Shown here: positions 1 through 10,551 of the stretch, piece by piece | Layout of the letters: every line of letters starts with the position of its first letter | How positions within the stretch are numbered: the stretch's first letter is position 1 | Assembly: GCA_002286715.1 (NCBI GenBank) | Contig: NSJX01000021.1 | Coordinates: forward strand, 69,905-133,904 | Reading direction: 5' to 3' | DNA: 64,000 nt | From: Dentipellis sp. KUC8613 | Taxonomy: Eukaryota; Basidiomycota; Agaricomycetes; Russulales; Hericiaceae | The notes under the pieces: model-generated | Databases searched by the model: none | Told to the model about the DNA's origin: nothing | Seen by the model: the letters and a program-made list of their open reading frames with translations, nothing else | Position numbers and translations under genes: made by a program

Positions 1-831
1 GGCTTCTATTTCAGGGAGGCGATGCCTAACTAGATAAGCGCGATGTGCATTGATCTTACTACCTAGTTAGATATCAACAGGAAGAGGCATAGGTGTCTTG
101 AGATGCTTGCGGCCACTCAATGGCAGGCTGATCAACCCTTGTCGCGCAAATATCGGAAATTCAAGTAGATCTTGTGGGTCCGGAATTATCTGACGTGTAC
201 CTCATGCGACGTAAGTACTCACGACAGACAGCTCGGCAAAGCATTGCATCAGATTTAAGCTCAAGCCCCCAAGAAACCCTCAGGGGTACTATCGAGATCG
301 ATTGGCTGGACCATGCTCGATACGCTCAACCTAATCCAGCAGTCGTTGTTCTCGGGCACGAGGTACGTCCCCCGTTGCGTCGAATCGTGGCTGCCGGAGG
401 AGACATCTGCGGTTTGCAGACAGAACGCATCACCTGGTCGTCAGGTCTGCGATGGCATTGACAGACAGACAGGAAGAATGTTCGGTTGCTTGGGATCGGT
501 GGCGCCGTCGTCAATTTACTGATGATATTCAGGGGTAATCGACAAACCGATTACAGCCGTCTGCATCTCACTTGACGTGAATCCGTTCGACTTGCTCCAT
601 CGAGCACAAGGGAACAGCAGGCAGACGTAAATCGTCCTTCTACCGGACGTCGTTAACTTGGTTTTGAGACGCACGAGCGACGGTGTCGCGGAAAATACCA
701 GGTAGGGGTAAGCATTCCGAAGGTATATTGATACAGGCAGGACAACAGCACAGGAGGAGAAGTGGCTACAGACACTATTGCGAGGATAATATCATACAAG
801 AGAAGCGGACATATCGTGATTTGGGAGGGAA
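1..831. other. Left edge, no supported gene
   Basis: No reading frame here looks coding. From about 340 onward the sequence closely resembles 3816-4320, so it is the 3' flank carried in the kinase-containing duplicated unit. The shared landmarks are the stretch with 'gacatctgcgg', the 'caggaagaatgttcggt' stretch and the 'caatttactgatgat' stretch. Bases 1-330 hold nothing I can assign. Confidence 0.5.
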
Positions 832-2189
832 CTACGCAGGATCAGGGATAGCAGGCTTGCGAGTAAGTATGAAACACGCAGTGCGCACAAAGTGTGCTCC
901 GAGGCGGAAGAAAGTCACAATTCCAACCTCCTTGCGCCGGGTGGTGCGCGAGCGAAGCTTTCGGGTGCTCAGCGACTCGCGGATCTTCGCGAAGCGCGCG
1001 ACGACTTCGTCGATCGCAGGCCGCTTGAGTGGGTCTTTACGCGTCATGTCGGACACCAGGTCTTCCATAAACTCGAATCCGTAGTAATTCTACGACACGG
1101 GTCAGGACAGGCACGATGAATGAGGTCTAACAACATACCAGCATGAAGTCCCGACGTATAATATTGCCGAGGTAGTAGATGTCGGTGGGAAATGGGTCGC
1201 AAGGCGTGTCGTAGTTCTCCGGCTGGTGCTCGGGCGCGGTCTTGTCATTGCCCTGCATGGGGAGCTCGAGCGGAACCTCGCCTGGTTTGTACTTCCGCGA
1301 CATGCCATAGTCGATGTAGAAGTACTTGACGGGTCGGTTCGTCCTGGTAGTATGACTGACACTGCCCTTCCAATCTCTTCGCCTGTTGATCTCAACCGGG
1401 TGCCACGCTTGACGATAAAGCTTGCTGGCGTCCATCATCATATTGCCGTGGCAGCAGTCTCTGCGAGGAGCCGTTAGCGAGGCTCACTCGAATGAAGCAG
1501 AGTGTATCCTACCTGTGAGCGATACGGTTCTCATGCAAAAGCTGGAGGAACTACAGTGGGAATATTAGATAGTTATTAGATTATTTCGTGATGGGCGGGA
1601 CGAGAGATACCTACCTCGATGATCTGCGTGAAGAACGCAATTGCTTCGCCAAACGTCGCGAAGTACGGACTGTCGAAAGTTCGGAGGAGCGGCATGACGA
1701 CAATCTTCCAGTTCTCTTTGTCAGGCACCGAAAGTACTTCTATAACTTTGACGGAGTGGTTGCGGGGATCGGAGGCCAGAGGCTCCGACATGAGGAACTC
1801 GTTGATTTCGACCTCCTGATCATTGAGGTGGTTCTCCATAGGGTAGATCTGCTTCAGCGTGACGAACGTATTGTCCGACGTCCTCACTGCGTCGATGATA
1901 TTGTGCCTCTGTCGTTATGGTTAGAACGAGCGACGGAACATGACGTGGAATTACGCACTGAATTCCGTTGGCCCTGTTCAAAGTCGAGATAGAAGCCATC
2001 AGTTCCCGCCCACGGCCGCGTCCAGTCTGGATGGTAGCGCGGCCGCAGCTGATACCCCGACTCCAACAGCCAGTTGTAGTGGTCCCTCCACCACGCTTCT
2101 TGACCGACGACTATGCCAGGATTGGCAGTAAACAGGCGATCATCGTCATTGGCAAGAAAAGTATCTTCGAGGCGTGGCGGTCTGGTCAT
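832..2189 (-). CDS. Protein-kinase-like protein, lineage-specific, full length
   Basis: Five exons (2189-1959, 1908-1615, 1550-1513, 1460-1139, 1089-832) give about 380 residues with no break. The N-terminus has the 'WWRDHYNWLLESGYQLRPRY' box typical of a kinase-like family common in mushroom-forming fungi. The next exon has a 'DNTFVTLKQI' VAIK-like strand. Intron 3 splits the catalytic loop, read as H-R-D-C-C-H-G-N, so the HRD aspartate and the metal-binding asparagine are present. DFG is replaced by D-Y-G ('FYIDYGMSRKY'). The last exon holds 'MEDLVSDMTRKDPLKRP', matching the end of a kinase fold. Keeping HRD, N and the D of D-Y-G suggests it may still bind or transfer phosphate, but the substrate is unknown. 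The glycine-rich loop is not obvious. A decayed second copy of the 3' end lies at 4321-4632. The start is the first ATG before the WWRDHY box. Confidence 0.75.
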
Positions 2190-2628
2190 GTTCTAGTCGA
2201 GAAGTAGAGATGGACTGACGGATACTGGCGAAGAATGCAGCACCTCTAGGAGGATGCGGGAATTAAGTGAAACTGCCATCGTTTGTAGTCAGGGAGAGAA
2301 CAATAAACAGGTGTAGACGCCAGACGGAGACGAGCGTGAGAACTGCCTCACGCTTTCGAAACAAAGGACAGATCGGAGATACGACGATTGTATGGCGCCA
2401 TGGTGTCGGGCCGGACATGTTGTAGTTCGTTGCGGTCAAGCAAAAACTACTCTCCCCTGAGAGTACGACCACCCCCGCTCTTCGATACCACGTCTTTTGT
2501 TCCGTAAATGGACCGTGTATTCGAGAGACGCTCTTCAGCTGTCTATAAAGGCCTACGAGATCCAACAATGACCTCAGATCAACCAGTACCTCATTCCCTT
2601 CTCCGCACCATTTCTTCTCGCTCATAAC

Positions 2629-3567
2629 ATGTCCGGCATCGAACCCGCCGTCGGTAGTGCAGTGCATTTCACCGACATCATAGCCGGCGCTATATATCAG
2701 GCGGTCGTCAGTCACCTTCCTCGACGCCAGATGAAGGCGGGCGACAACTACATGGCGCACGCGTTCGACGTCATCGAGAAGCATAGGATGATATTGCCAG
2801 CGGATGTCATATTTGACCTGTCGCAGCATTACCGCGTGTCAATTTTTCGTCTTCCTTCTCCTATAGACGGATGCTGACTTGATACCTCAGTGCGGAGGAT
2901 TCTACCGAGAGGTACTCGCGTGCGAAAAGCTTCCTACGTTCCTGGCGTGCCTCTCGTTTCTACAAAGTGAAGGCGAAGGCCACCATGAAACTCGCCGAGG
3001 TACTACCTTTCGCTTGTTTCCTTCGTTTAATTGCTGATCGACCTATCTTTTTTTCTGATTTCTAGGTAGAGTCCTCCAAGGCCAGAGCGAAATACCTTTT
3101 TGCCTCGCAGGTGGCGGACCAGTTTGCCAGGATCGTTGAGGGTGAGATACTTATACTCCTGCCTACGGAGATGTGCGGCATTTTTGATAAATTTGGAACA
3201 CAGATCAAAGCACGGAAACACTCACCAGCGAAGAGATAGAACATATCCATTCCAAGGTCGTCAAGTCGGCTCTCGAGCTGGCTCTATCAGTTCGTAAGTC
3301 GTCCCTCTGAATTAACCGCGGCCAGTGCGCTAAAAAGAATATAGCGGAAGGTGAGACCTGCGTAGAAGTCAGTGTGATTGCTGTAGACACGGCGAAGTTG
3401 GCTTGCCAGGTTTTGAGAGACCAGAACGGTAAGCTAGAATCGTACCCAGCATGATATTAAACTGTTCATGCGGCTTATCCTTCACGTCAGCTGCGGCCAT
3501 TTTACCCAAGGCGGAGAAAGAAGAAGGAGCTGACGCGGAGAAGACTCTCGAGGCTATCGCTGAATAG
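2629..3567 (+). CDS. Unrecognised small protein, family copy 1
   Basis: I do not recognise this family. Comparison with its relatives at 4640-5002 and 60047-60834 gives six exons (2629-2837, 2891-2999, 3066-3141, 3204-3293, 3345-3428, 3491-3567) and 214 residues ending in 'TLEAIAE'. Exon 1 carries the most conserved block, 'FTDIIAGAIYQAV' then 'PRRQMKAGDNYM'. Exons 2 and 3 are rich in Lys, Arg and Ala and look helical. Exon 4 has 'ETLTSEEIEHIHSK' and exon 5 'GETCVEVSVIAVDTAKLACQ'. There is no signal peptide or membrane segment, so a cytoplasmic or nuclear helical protein is likely. Intron phases agree between copies, which supports real coding. The first donor (GTCAAT) is unusual and was chosen by comparison with copy 3. 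It diverges from the kinase-like gene at 832-2189, with starts about 440 bp apart, and the pair was duplicated together. Confidence 0.65.
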
Positions 3568-4320
3568 GCGCCGTAGCTAGATAGCGATAGTCTCGTCAAC
3601 GGCACGTCTTCAAGCAGCCTCGCAGCCGTAATATCTTGTTTACCCACAGTCTCTCATGCCCTTGCTCTGTATCCACTCGTCCCAGCCTGTAGCGACGCTT
3701 AAACGTTCCGTGCTCGGGAAGTGACAGAACTTTAGAAGAAATGCCGAGACATAGTCAGAATCTTGCCGCTTAGGCGGAGTCGTGCTTACCCGTGGTGTCG
3801 TACCGAAATATCCTACTAGTCGTTCTCGGGCATGGGTGCGTTACCGATGAGTCGACCCCCGGCCGCAGGGAGAGACATCTGCGGGTTGCAAACAGCACGC
3901 ATCATTTGGTCGTCAGCTGCAGGTCTGCTATGACATTGATAGACAGGAAGAATGTTCGGTCGCTTGGGGTCGGTGGGCGCCGCTGTCAATTTACTGATGA
4001 TGATATTCAGGGGCAATCGACAAAACGATTACGGTAGGCTGCAACTCACTTGACGTGAATCCGTTTGAGTTGCTCCATGGAGCATGAAGGAAACTCGGGC
4101 AGACGTAAATCTTTCTTCGGCCGGATGATGTGGGTTTTGAGGCATGCGAGCGACCTAATCGCAGAAAATACTAGTTAGCACTCGGAATCCAAATGTAGGA
4201 ATGGTGTCGATATAGACAAGACAGCCGCGCGGGCGGGAAGGCAGCTGCAGTCACGATTATAGAGTGATGTCATATACGACATCAAGCAAGAAAAGCGGAT
4301 ATATCGTGAGCGGGAAGAAA
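3568..4320. other. Gap between duplicated units
   Basis: Bases 3568-3815 are the 3' flank of the small gene and the junction between units. Bases 3816-4320 are a degraded repeat of the kinase 3' flank at 340-831. I see no coding sequence. Confidence 0.5.
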
Positions 4321-4632
4321 TTACACAGGGTCGGGGACAGTGGGCTTGCGAGTAAGTATGAAACGCACCATGCGCACATAGTGCGCCCCAAGACGGAAGA
4401 ATGTCACAAAGCCAGCCTCCTTGCGCCGGGTGGTGCGAGAGCGAAGCTTCCGGGTGACTCGCGGATTTTCGCAAAGCGCGCGACGACCTCGTCGATCTCA
4501 GGCCGCTTGAGCGGGTCCTTGTGGGTCATGTCGGACACCAGGTCCTCCATGAACTCGATGAATGAGATCGAACGACATACCAGCATGAAGTCCCGATGTA
4601 TAAAATTGGCGAGGTAATATACATACGACTTC
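4321..4632 (-). pseudogene. Truncated kinase-like pseudogene
   Basis: This matches only the end of exon 4 and exon 5 of the gene at 832-2189. Three defects are visible. The 5' two thirds are absent. About 36 bp spanning the last intron's acceptor and the start of exon 5 is deleted, joining 'ctcattcatc' directly to 'gagttcatgg'. A 5-bp deletion after 'cgcgagtc' shifts the frame so that the conserved C-terminus is lost. Read without the shift, the old end is still recognisable and stops at 4321. Confidence 0.75.
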
Positions 4633-4639
4633 GTGAATC

Positions 4640-5002
4640 CTTGTAGATTTGCGTTTCTGGGAGTTAAAATCTCAGATGAGAGCGCTGAAACGCTTACGAA
4701 CGAGGAGATCGACATTATCCGCGCTAAGATCGTCGAGTCGACCCTCGACCTAGCCCTAGCAACTCTTAATATGCCCATCTCCCCGCGCCCTTTCCCTTAT
4801 GCTGACACGGTTTCAGCCGAGGGTAAAGTTTCCATGGAAGTCAGCGCGGTCGCAGCAGATGCTGCCAAATTAGTGTGCCAGGTCCTGGGAGATCCGAACA
4901 GTAAGCTAGTCGTGTATCGCGTTCAATTCAAATGGCTTATCCGTTTCGTTAGACGCGACCATGCTACTCACGACGAAGGGGGGAGAGGCTGATGCTCCGT
5001 AA
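4640..5002 (+). pseudogene. Unrecognised small family, truncated copy 2
   Basis: Only the part matching exons 4-6 of the gene at 2629-3567 remains: 'AETLTNEEIDIIRAKIV', then 'EGKVSMEVSAVAADAAKLVC', then a short tail. The exon 4 donor seems lost, because 'ctcttaat' stands where the intact copy has a gt donor. The acceptor 'ggtttcag' and the last intron (about 4902-4950) are still present. An early taa at 5000-5002 cuts the tail; beyond it the old end 'SIESIAE' can still be read in frame to 5027. The 5' half is deleted, so this is probably a relic. Confidence 0.65.
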
Positions 5003-5027
5003 TCTATCGAGTCTATCGCTGAGTAGA

Positions 5028-5883
5028 CTAATTATCTTGTATACCCAAGGGCGTTGGCTCCCGTCTTGAAACGCCGATTACTTTTCTTTGGGTATCGAAT
5101 AGCGTGGTCATGTAGCGATACTCATGCCATCGACGTTCTTGCTTCGCATTTCGGAGTTTCACTATCGAGCTAGATATGTCGTCAGTCACGCCGCCCTGGC
5201 AACGCGCCAATGCGAAGCTCAGAATGGAAGACGCGCTCACTACGCAGTAAGTTCAATCGATCTTCAACTCGATGTGGTTATTTAGTGAAGCGCGAACTAG
5301 AAAAGAAATGATTCCGTTAGAAAAGATAGCAGCTTGCGGATAAATTCAAACCATAACCTTTTCGCCTGCTCAATAACACAAGTCGCCTTTGATTCATCAG
5401 CAACGGAATCTTGGAAGTGCCAAGAGGTCATCAAGTTTATATCGCCTAGACAGATAATTGTAGGGCCTGATATCTTGCGTCGAACGCTATGCATCGATAG
5501 CAGAGTCATGTGAGATGGGAGGTATGCTTACCCGAGGTGTACTCAACTCCTACGTTCTGCTTATAATAATAATCAAGCGTAGAGCTTGCGTATAATACAA
5601 TGCCAGCTCGGCCTATTTACCTCGGACGTCGTGTGAGTTCCAGAGAGTGTAGGTCTTCACTCGAGACAGTAATCTCCATGAGTGATATGCGAAACTAGTT
5701 CCTATGTTATGCCGGATGATAGTCAAGAGGAGAAGAGTGCCACGACCAATGAACGCGGTATTCTCGGGAATTGGAACTCCGAAAGGATATAGCCGATCGT
5801 ACATTTCGACCATTACACCGCGACGCTCATCTGTTACCGCAAACACTTCACTTGGAGGTCGTTTAACCACCTTCACGAACATC
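5028..5883. other. Intergenic, no supported gene
   Basis: The region holds the 3' flank of the truncated small gene and then the upstream region of the dynein gene. I see no conserved frame on either strand. Confidence 0.5.
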
Positions 5884-7788
5884 ATGGACGGCGGCTCACG
5901 ATCATCAACACCGGAGGCACCCCCTCAGGACCTCTGGTCCAGCATCCTCGACTCAATTTCGTCCACGCGTTCAATACCCTCCAAGCAAATCCTACTACTC
6001 GGACAACCTTCATCTGGAAAGAGCACGCTTGCATCAGCGCTGCTGCAGAAGCCCGCTGCAGATGGCGGAAAGGACGAGCCGCGCACCGACTTCGCGCTCG
6101 GATACGACTGGGCGGATGTGCGAGACGACGCGGAGGAAGGTGAGTGTTGCAGTCTCCGACGCGAGGTTACGCGTTTACGCCTGCAGTCCAGATACCCTTG
6201 CTCGACTTTCGGTATACACTGTACCGTCGTCGGCACCCTCGTATACCTCATTGCTTCCCCATTTCGTTCCACCACGACAATCGCTGCCGCATACCGTAGT
6301 TATGATCGTCCTCGACTGGACGCGTCCGTGGACTTTTGTCGAGGAGCTCCACACATGGCTGAGCTGGGTAGAGAGCTGGGTGAAGGGAGACGATGCGCGC
6401 GAGCTCGTGATTACGCGTGAAGAGAACCGCGAAAGACGTGCGTGGTGCGTTTATGGGGCATGAAGGATGTGTTGACCTTCTTTTAGTACAGGCGCATCTC
6501 CAGCACTACTCAGAACCCACTGCAGACCCAACTCCTGCTACTTCCTCGATGCAAGGGACGATTCTGCCCTTGGGACCCGGCACATTCACACATAATACTG
6601 CGGGCGTGCCGATCATCGTGACATGTACAAAGGCAGACCTCATCGACGACAATAATGATCTTGTCGCGGGCGCGTCGGGGATGGGTGGTATGGTGAAGGG
6701 CAAGGGGGGTGAGTGGGAGGAGAGGACAGATGGAATCATGCAAGTGCTGCGTACAATATGCTTGAAGTGTACGTGCGCCTACTTCATGCACGTATCGTCG
6801 TTCACCTTTTCCTGTAGATGGCGCTGGCCTCTTCTACACTACACAACAACCTGCAACTTTGCAAGTCCTCCGCCACTACGCCCTGCATCTCCTGTTCATC
6901 CCGCCTGCACCTTCTGCTGGTCTGTCATCACCGACTGAGCCAACCGCACCGGTCCGCAACCCCTTCCCATTCCAACACAAACCGAATACCCTCGACCGCG
7001 ATCGCATTGTCGTTCCTGCTGGTTGGGACAGTTGGGGTAAGATTGTCGTTTTGCGCGAGGGCTTTGATGCGAAGGGATGGGGTGAGGCCTGGGAACGAGA
7101 CTTGGAATCTGCAGAAGGAGACGACGCAGACGAGCCTGGCGCGAAGCGAATGTACATCGCCCTCGTACCAGATCAAGGCGCCAAGGTACGCCTCACGACC
7201 GTACCACACTCCATAATCGCAACGCTGACACATAATACCCAGCCACCACCCCTGCCCCCATTCAACAACCCGACCCCTGAACAAGCCTTCCTCGCGAAGA
7301 ACTACGACGAGAACTCCAAAAAGCCCGACCGCGACCCGCGCGGCGCGTTCCGCAACCCCGCCGAGACGACCGGCGCGGGCATCGTGGGCCCGCTCGGCAG
7401 CAGCTCGTTCAACCTCCCCAACGTCGAGCGCGCGCTCAGCGAAATGGAGGGCGGGGCGGGGCTCGGCGCGAGCGTCGACGGCGCGCGCAAGCTCCCTGCA
7501 CGCCCGGCGGCCCGGCCCGGCGCTGGCGTCGCGTCGCTTGCGGCGTCGGTCGGCCCGGGCGGCGGGCGCTCGCCGACGTCGCCCAGTCTGCCTGGCTCGC
7601 CGAGTCCGACGGGACAGACGCAGCATGAGGTGTTGCAGAACTTCTTCCAGAGCTTGTTGAGCTCGAAGGACCGGGCGGGGGCGAGCGCCGCGGCGGCGAG
7701 GGCGACGGGGGCCGGTGGGCCGCGGACGAATGGAGGCGGGGGCAGCAATGGGAATGGGAGCGGGAGCGGGACGGAGGACGGCAGTTGA
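5884..7788 (+). CDS. Dynein light intermediate chain
   Basis: This is a cytoplasmic dynein-1 light intermediate chain, the subunit that joins the motor to cargo adaptors on microtubules. Five exons give about 560 residues. Exon 1 holds the Ras-like P-loop 'LLLGQPSSGKSTLASALL' and 'FALGYDWADV'. The following exons hold 'DTLARLSVYTV', the strand 'VVMIVLDWTRPWTFVEEL', the 'VPIIVTCTKAD' strand in the place of NKxD, and 'YGAGLFYTTQQPATLQVLRHY', a hallmark of the family. The last exon is low complexity, rich in Pro, Gly, Ser and Ala, with 'PPPLPPFNNPTPEQAFLAKNY', as in the adaptor-binding C-terminal region. Introns of about 50-60 nt lie near 6141, 6437, 6770 and 7186, and each junction restores the frame exactly. 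The ATG at 5884 is chosen because the upstream in-frame sequence is not family-like. Confidence 0.9.
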
Positions 7789-8448
7789 GTGGTTGGTGTT
7801 CATTGGAATCGGGTATTTTTCGCTTTGTATTCCCGGTTGGAATGATATCATGGCTTCTCTCACTTGCTGTAGGGATTTCGGAAACGCATGGCCTACATGT
7901 GTACTTTACATCGCCTGGCGTACTGGGTCGTTGGTAAGTTTGTCCACGCATTCAGAGCACAGTGCCTGGTTGCCACAGTATTGGGTTTGTAGACGCACAT
8001 GCGATCGCAGAGCAATAACGTCGGCATACGCCTATCCATGCTCCATCTACTCACCCATTGCATGCCCTCAGATACCAGATCTCGTTGAAGGCGCGAGCCA
8101 ATGTGCTTCCAGCAATCCTTCGCCATATGGCACCGGCATGGTACGCATTTCCTCGGTGATTTCTATCTTGACGCTTCTTTGATGAGATTCACAATTGCTC
8201 TGTAAGAAAGCATCGCTTCTTTACTCATCACGTTCGTTTTTAGGCACACGCTTAGGCTTTGGCTGATACATCCTCTGCCGGGCACGGGACCTTGCAGCTC
8301 TCGGGGAATGAGAACAGCGTCATCCGCTGCACCTGAAGAAGGTCTTTAAAACAAGTATGGGGCGGCAAGATGGAGAGCAGGCGTCCACTTTACATTTCGA
8401 TTTTCACCCTTAATCTCGCCTCACCGATATTCTTAGACGACGATCACT
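7789..8448. other. Intergenic, no supported gene
   Basis: This contains the 3' end of the dynein gene and the promoter of the lactonase-like gene. No coding region, RNA or repeat is apparent. Confidence 0.5.
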
Positions 8449-10121
8449 ATGTTACTCAAAGCGTTTTTGGTGCTTTCTGCACTGTCTCATGGCGCTTTCT
8501 CGACGTCCGGTCCGAACGGCGACAAGATTGTGACTTCGAGCTCTCACGGCGTGAAGGGCGCGGCATACCGTAAGTCTCCCAGATCTTTCTAGCAAGCTAC
8601 TATATATTTACTGATCAATCGTTCACAGTCATTTCGAACGAGGCGGATGGCAACTATGTCATCTCTTCAAACATCGGCTCGGACGGCAAGCTGGTAAGCT
8701 ATTCCTTCTATTTGTATCCGTACGAGCCCATCTGACGCTAGCACGCTACTACTAGACTGTAGCACGCGCAGTCTACGCGGGAGGTGCAGGCGCGCATGGA
8801 GCTGATAATGGCCCGGTTGGCACGGACCCCTTCTTCTCACAGGGCTCCGTACAGGTGTCCCACAGCAACAACATCCTCGCGACTGTCAATGTACGCCCTC
8901 ATCTCGTCTGTAAGGACAATAGTTCATGACTTTTGGGGGTTGATAGGCGGGCTCGAACACGGTGTCGATCTTCAAGATTAACCCCCAGAACCCGTCCGAG
9001 TTGACGCTCCATGGCAAGCCCGTCAATAGCGGGGGCGATTTCCCGATCTCCGTCGCTTTCAACAAGCGGGGCGACACGCTCTGCGTGCTGAACGGTGGCC
9101 AGAACAACGGCATCAAGTACGTGAAGCATTTGTCCTCCTCCGCTCCGACCCAGAAGGCCCTAACAAGCCCTCCTCGCACAGCTGCTACCGCGTCGACCCC
9201 TTCTTCGGCCTCGTCCCCAAGTCTAACACCAAGCGCTCCATCGGCGTGCCCCGCACGAACCCGCCCAGCGGCCCGCCCGGAAGTCTAAGCCAGATCATCT
9301 TCAGCGAGGACGACCGGCACGTCGTCGTCTCCGTCAAGGGCAACACCACCGCGGGCTTCCTCGCCGTCTGGGACGTCTACCCCGGCGGCAGCCTCTCGCA
9401 GGAGTACACAAAGGTCTTCCCAAAGGCCGGCGGCATGCTCCCGTTCTCGCTCACCGTCGTCCCCGGTGCGAATGCGCTCCTCGGCACGGACCCCGCGATC
9501 GGGTACGAGACGTGGGACCTCGCGGACGTGCAGAAGGCGCAGAATAGCAGCCGCACGACGGCGGTGGCGGTCCCTGGCCAGCAGGCGCATTGTTGGAGCA
9601 CGTATAGCTACAAGACGGGCAACTACTACCTCGTCGATGCGGGTGCGAACTCGGTCACGGAGCTCAGCCTCGACAATAACCTCAAGGGCACCGTCGTGAA
9701 GGTGAGGCTCTTTGTCCATGAATTTCCTTTTGTTTATGGCGGACTCTGATGTACGCGTGATGTCCCACCAGCAATACCCGCAGCAAGCCAACTCCGCGAC
9801 GCTGGATCCCGCCGTCGCGAGCATCAACGGGAAGGAGTACGTGTACCTGATTCCTTGGGAGCATCACCCCATACTGAGCACAACTCCCACGCAGCTACCT
9901 GTACGTGCTTCTCGCCCGGGCGCTGTCGATCCAGGTCCTCGCCCTCCAGGGTCCCGGACAGGCGACGTCTCTCCAAACGCTCGACTTCGGCGATGCGCTC
10001 CAGAAAGCGGGGCTCCACATCGGTGCGTCTGCGGTTCTTGATGATGTATTGGCTTCTGCTGATGGGTTCGTATGTAGATGCGGTCAACTTGACTGGTATG
10101 GCTACCTACGTCCGAGCTTGA
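8449..10121 (+). CDS. Secreted lactonase-like beta-propeller protein
   Basis: Eight or more exons give about 430 residues. The start 'MLLKAFLVLSALSHGAFS' is a typical signal peptide, so the product is probably secreted. Repeated blade-like motifs follow: 'AAYLISNEADGNYVI', 'SNTVSIFKINPQNP', 'FPISVAFNKRGDTLCVLNGG', 'LSQIIFSEDDRHVVVSVKG' and 'GNYYLVDAGANSVTELSLD'. These match seven-bladed propellers of the 3-carboxy-muconate cyclase / 6-phosphogluconolactonase fold. Fungal secreted members are abundant but mostly of unknown substrate, so lactonase activity is inferred from fold only. One intron (about 9118-9170) splits 'GIN' before 'CYRVDPFFGL'. A donor at 9842 (GTACCT) rather than 9840 keeps the frame. 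The last exon ends in 'NLTGMATYVRA'. Confidence 0.8.
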
Positions 10122-10551
10122 GTCTAGTAGTAGTTTCGCGCAGGCGTCCCTCCGTACCGATCCCTCGCAGCAGTCTTTCGCTACTTGCACTTACGGACTT
10201 CGCACACATACATACCGCATTCACCATATTCCAACGGACTTTACACACATTACTTACACTGACACCGACATAGCCTTAAGCTTGAGGTCAATAATGGAGT
10301 TGGGTGCATTCATTAGAGTACATTGCTTCGAGCACAACAAATATAACAGCCCTGCAAGCGAACCTCAACCAGGCACCTAAGCGAAATATAGTCTATTTAC
10401 GTCCAAATGCTATGCGTAGCGGCCCCCGCGCGGCGGGGCCAGTATCGGTAGTCGGTAATCGGTAATCGGTAATCGGTAAGAAATACATCGGCGTCAGCGT
10501 TCAAACGTTCAGGATATGAGTTATCGTCGGAGTCGTTATAAAACGTTTTGA
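10122..10551. other. Convergent intergenic region
   Basis: This lies between the 3' end of the lactonase-like gene (+) and the 3' end of ferric reductase 1 (-). It holds a short 7-bp tandem repeat (10445-10479) and no gene. Confidence 0.6.
10445..10479. repeat. 7-bp tandem repeat (TCGGTAA)
   Basis: Five head-to-tail copies of a 7-bp unit are present; the first is TCGGTAG and the rest TCGGTAA. It lies in the convergent 3' region, with no sign of function. Confidence 0.9.

Larger units (their letters stand above)
340..3660. repeat. Duplicated unit, intact copy (kinase-like + small gene)
   Basis: This segment is the parent-like copy of a two-gene tandem duplication. It contains the kinase 3' flank, the intact kinase (-), the intact small-family gene (+) and its 3' flank ('atatcttgtttaccca'). 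The partner at 3816-5055 matches both ends but lacks the middle. Confidence 0.7.
3816..5055. repeat. Duplicated unit, internally deleted copy
   Basis: This is the second copy of the unit at 340-3660. Bases 3816-4630 match about 340-1165, and about 4650-5055 match about 3190-3660. The central 2 kb (5' part of the kinase, intergenic region and 5' part of the small gene) is missing. The breakpoint lies between about 4630 and 4665, where similarity to the kinase stops and similarity to the small gene resumes. Confidence 0.7.

Noticed and set aside
6928..7863. 311-codon open frame on the minus strand
   Set aside because: Antisense to the GC-rich last exons of the dynein light intermediate chain; composition is Arg/Ala/Pro biased and has no family features.
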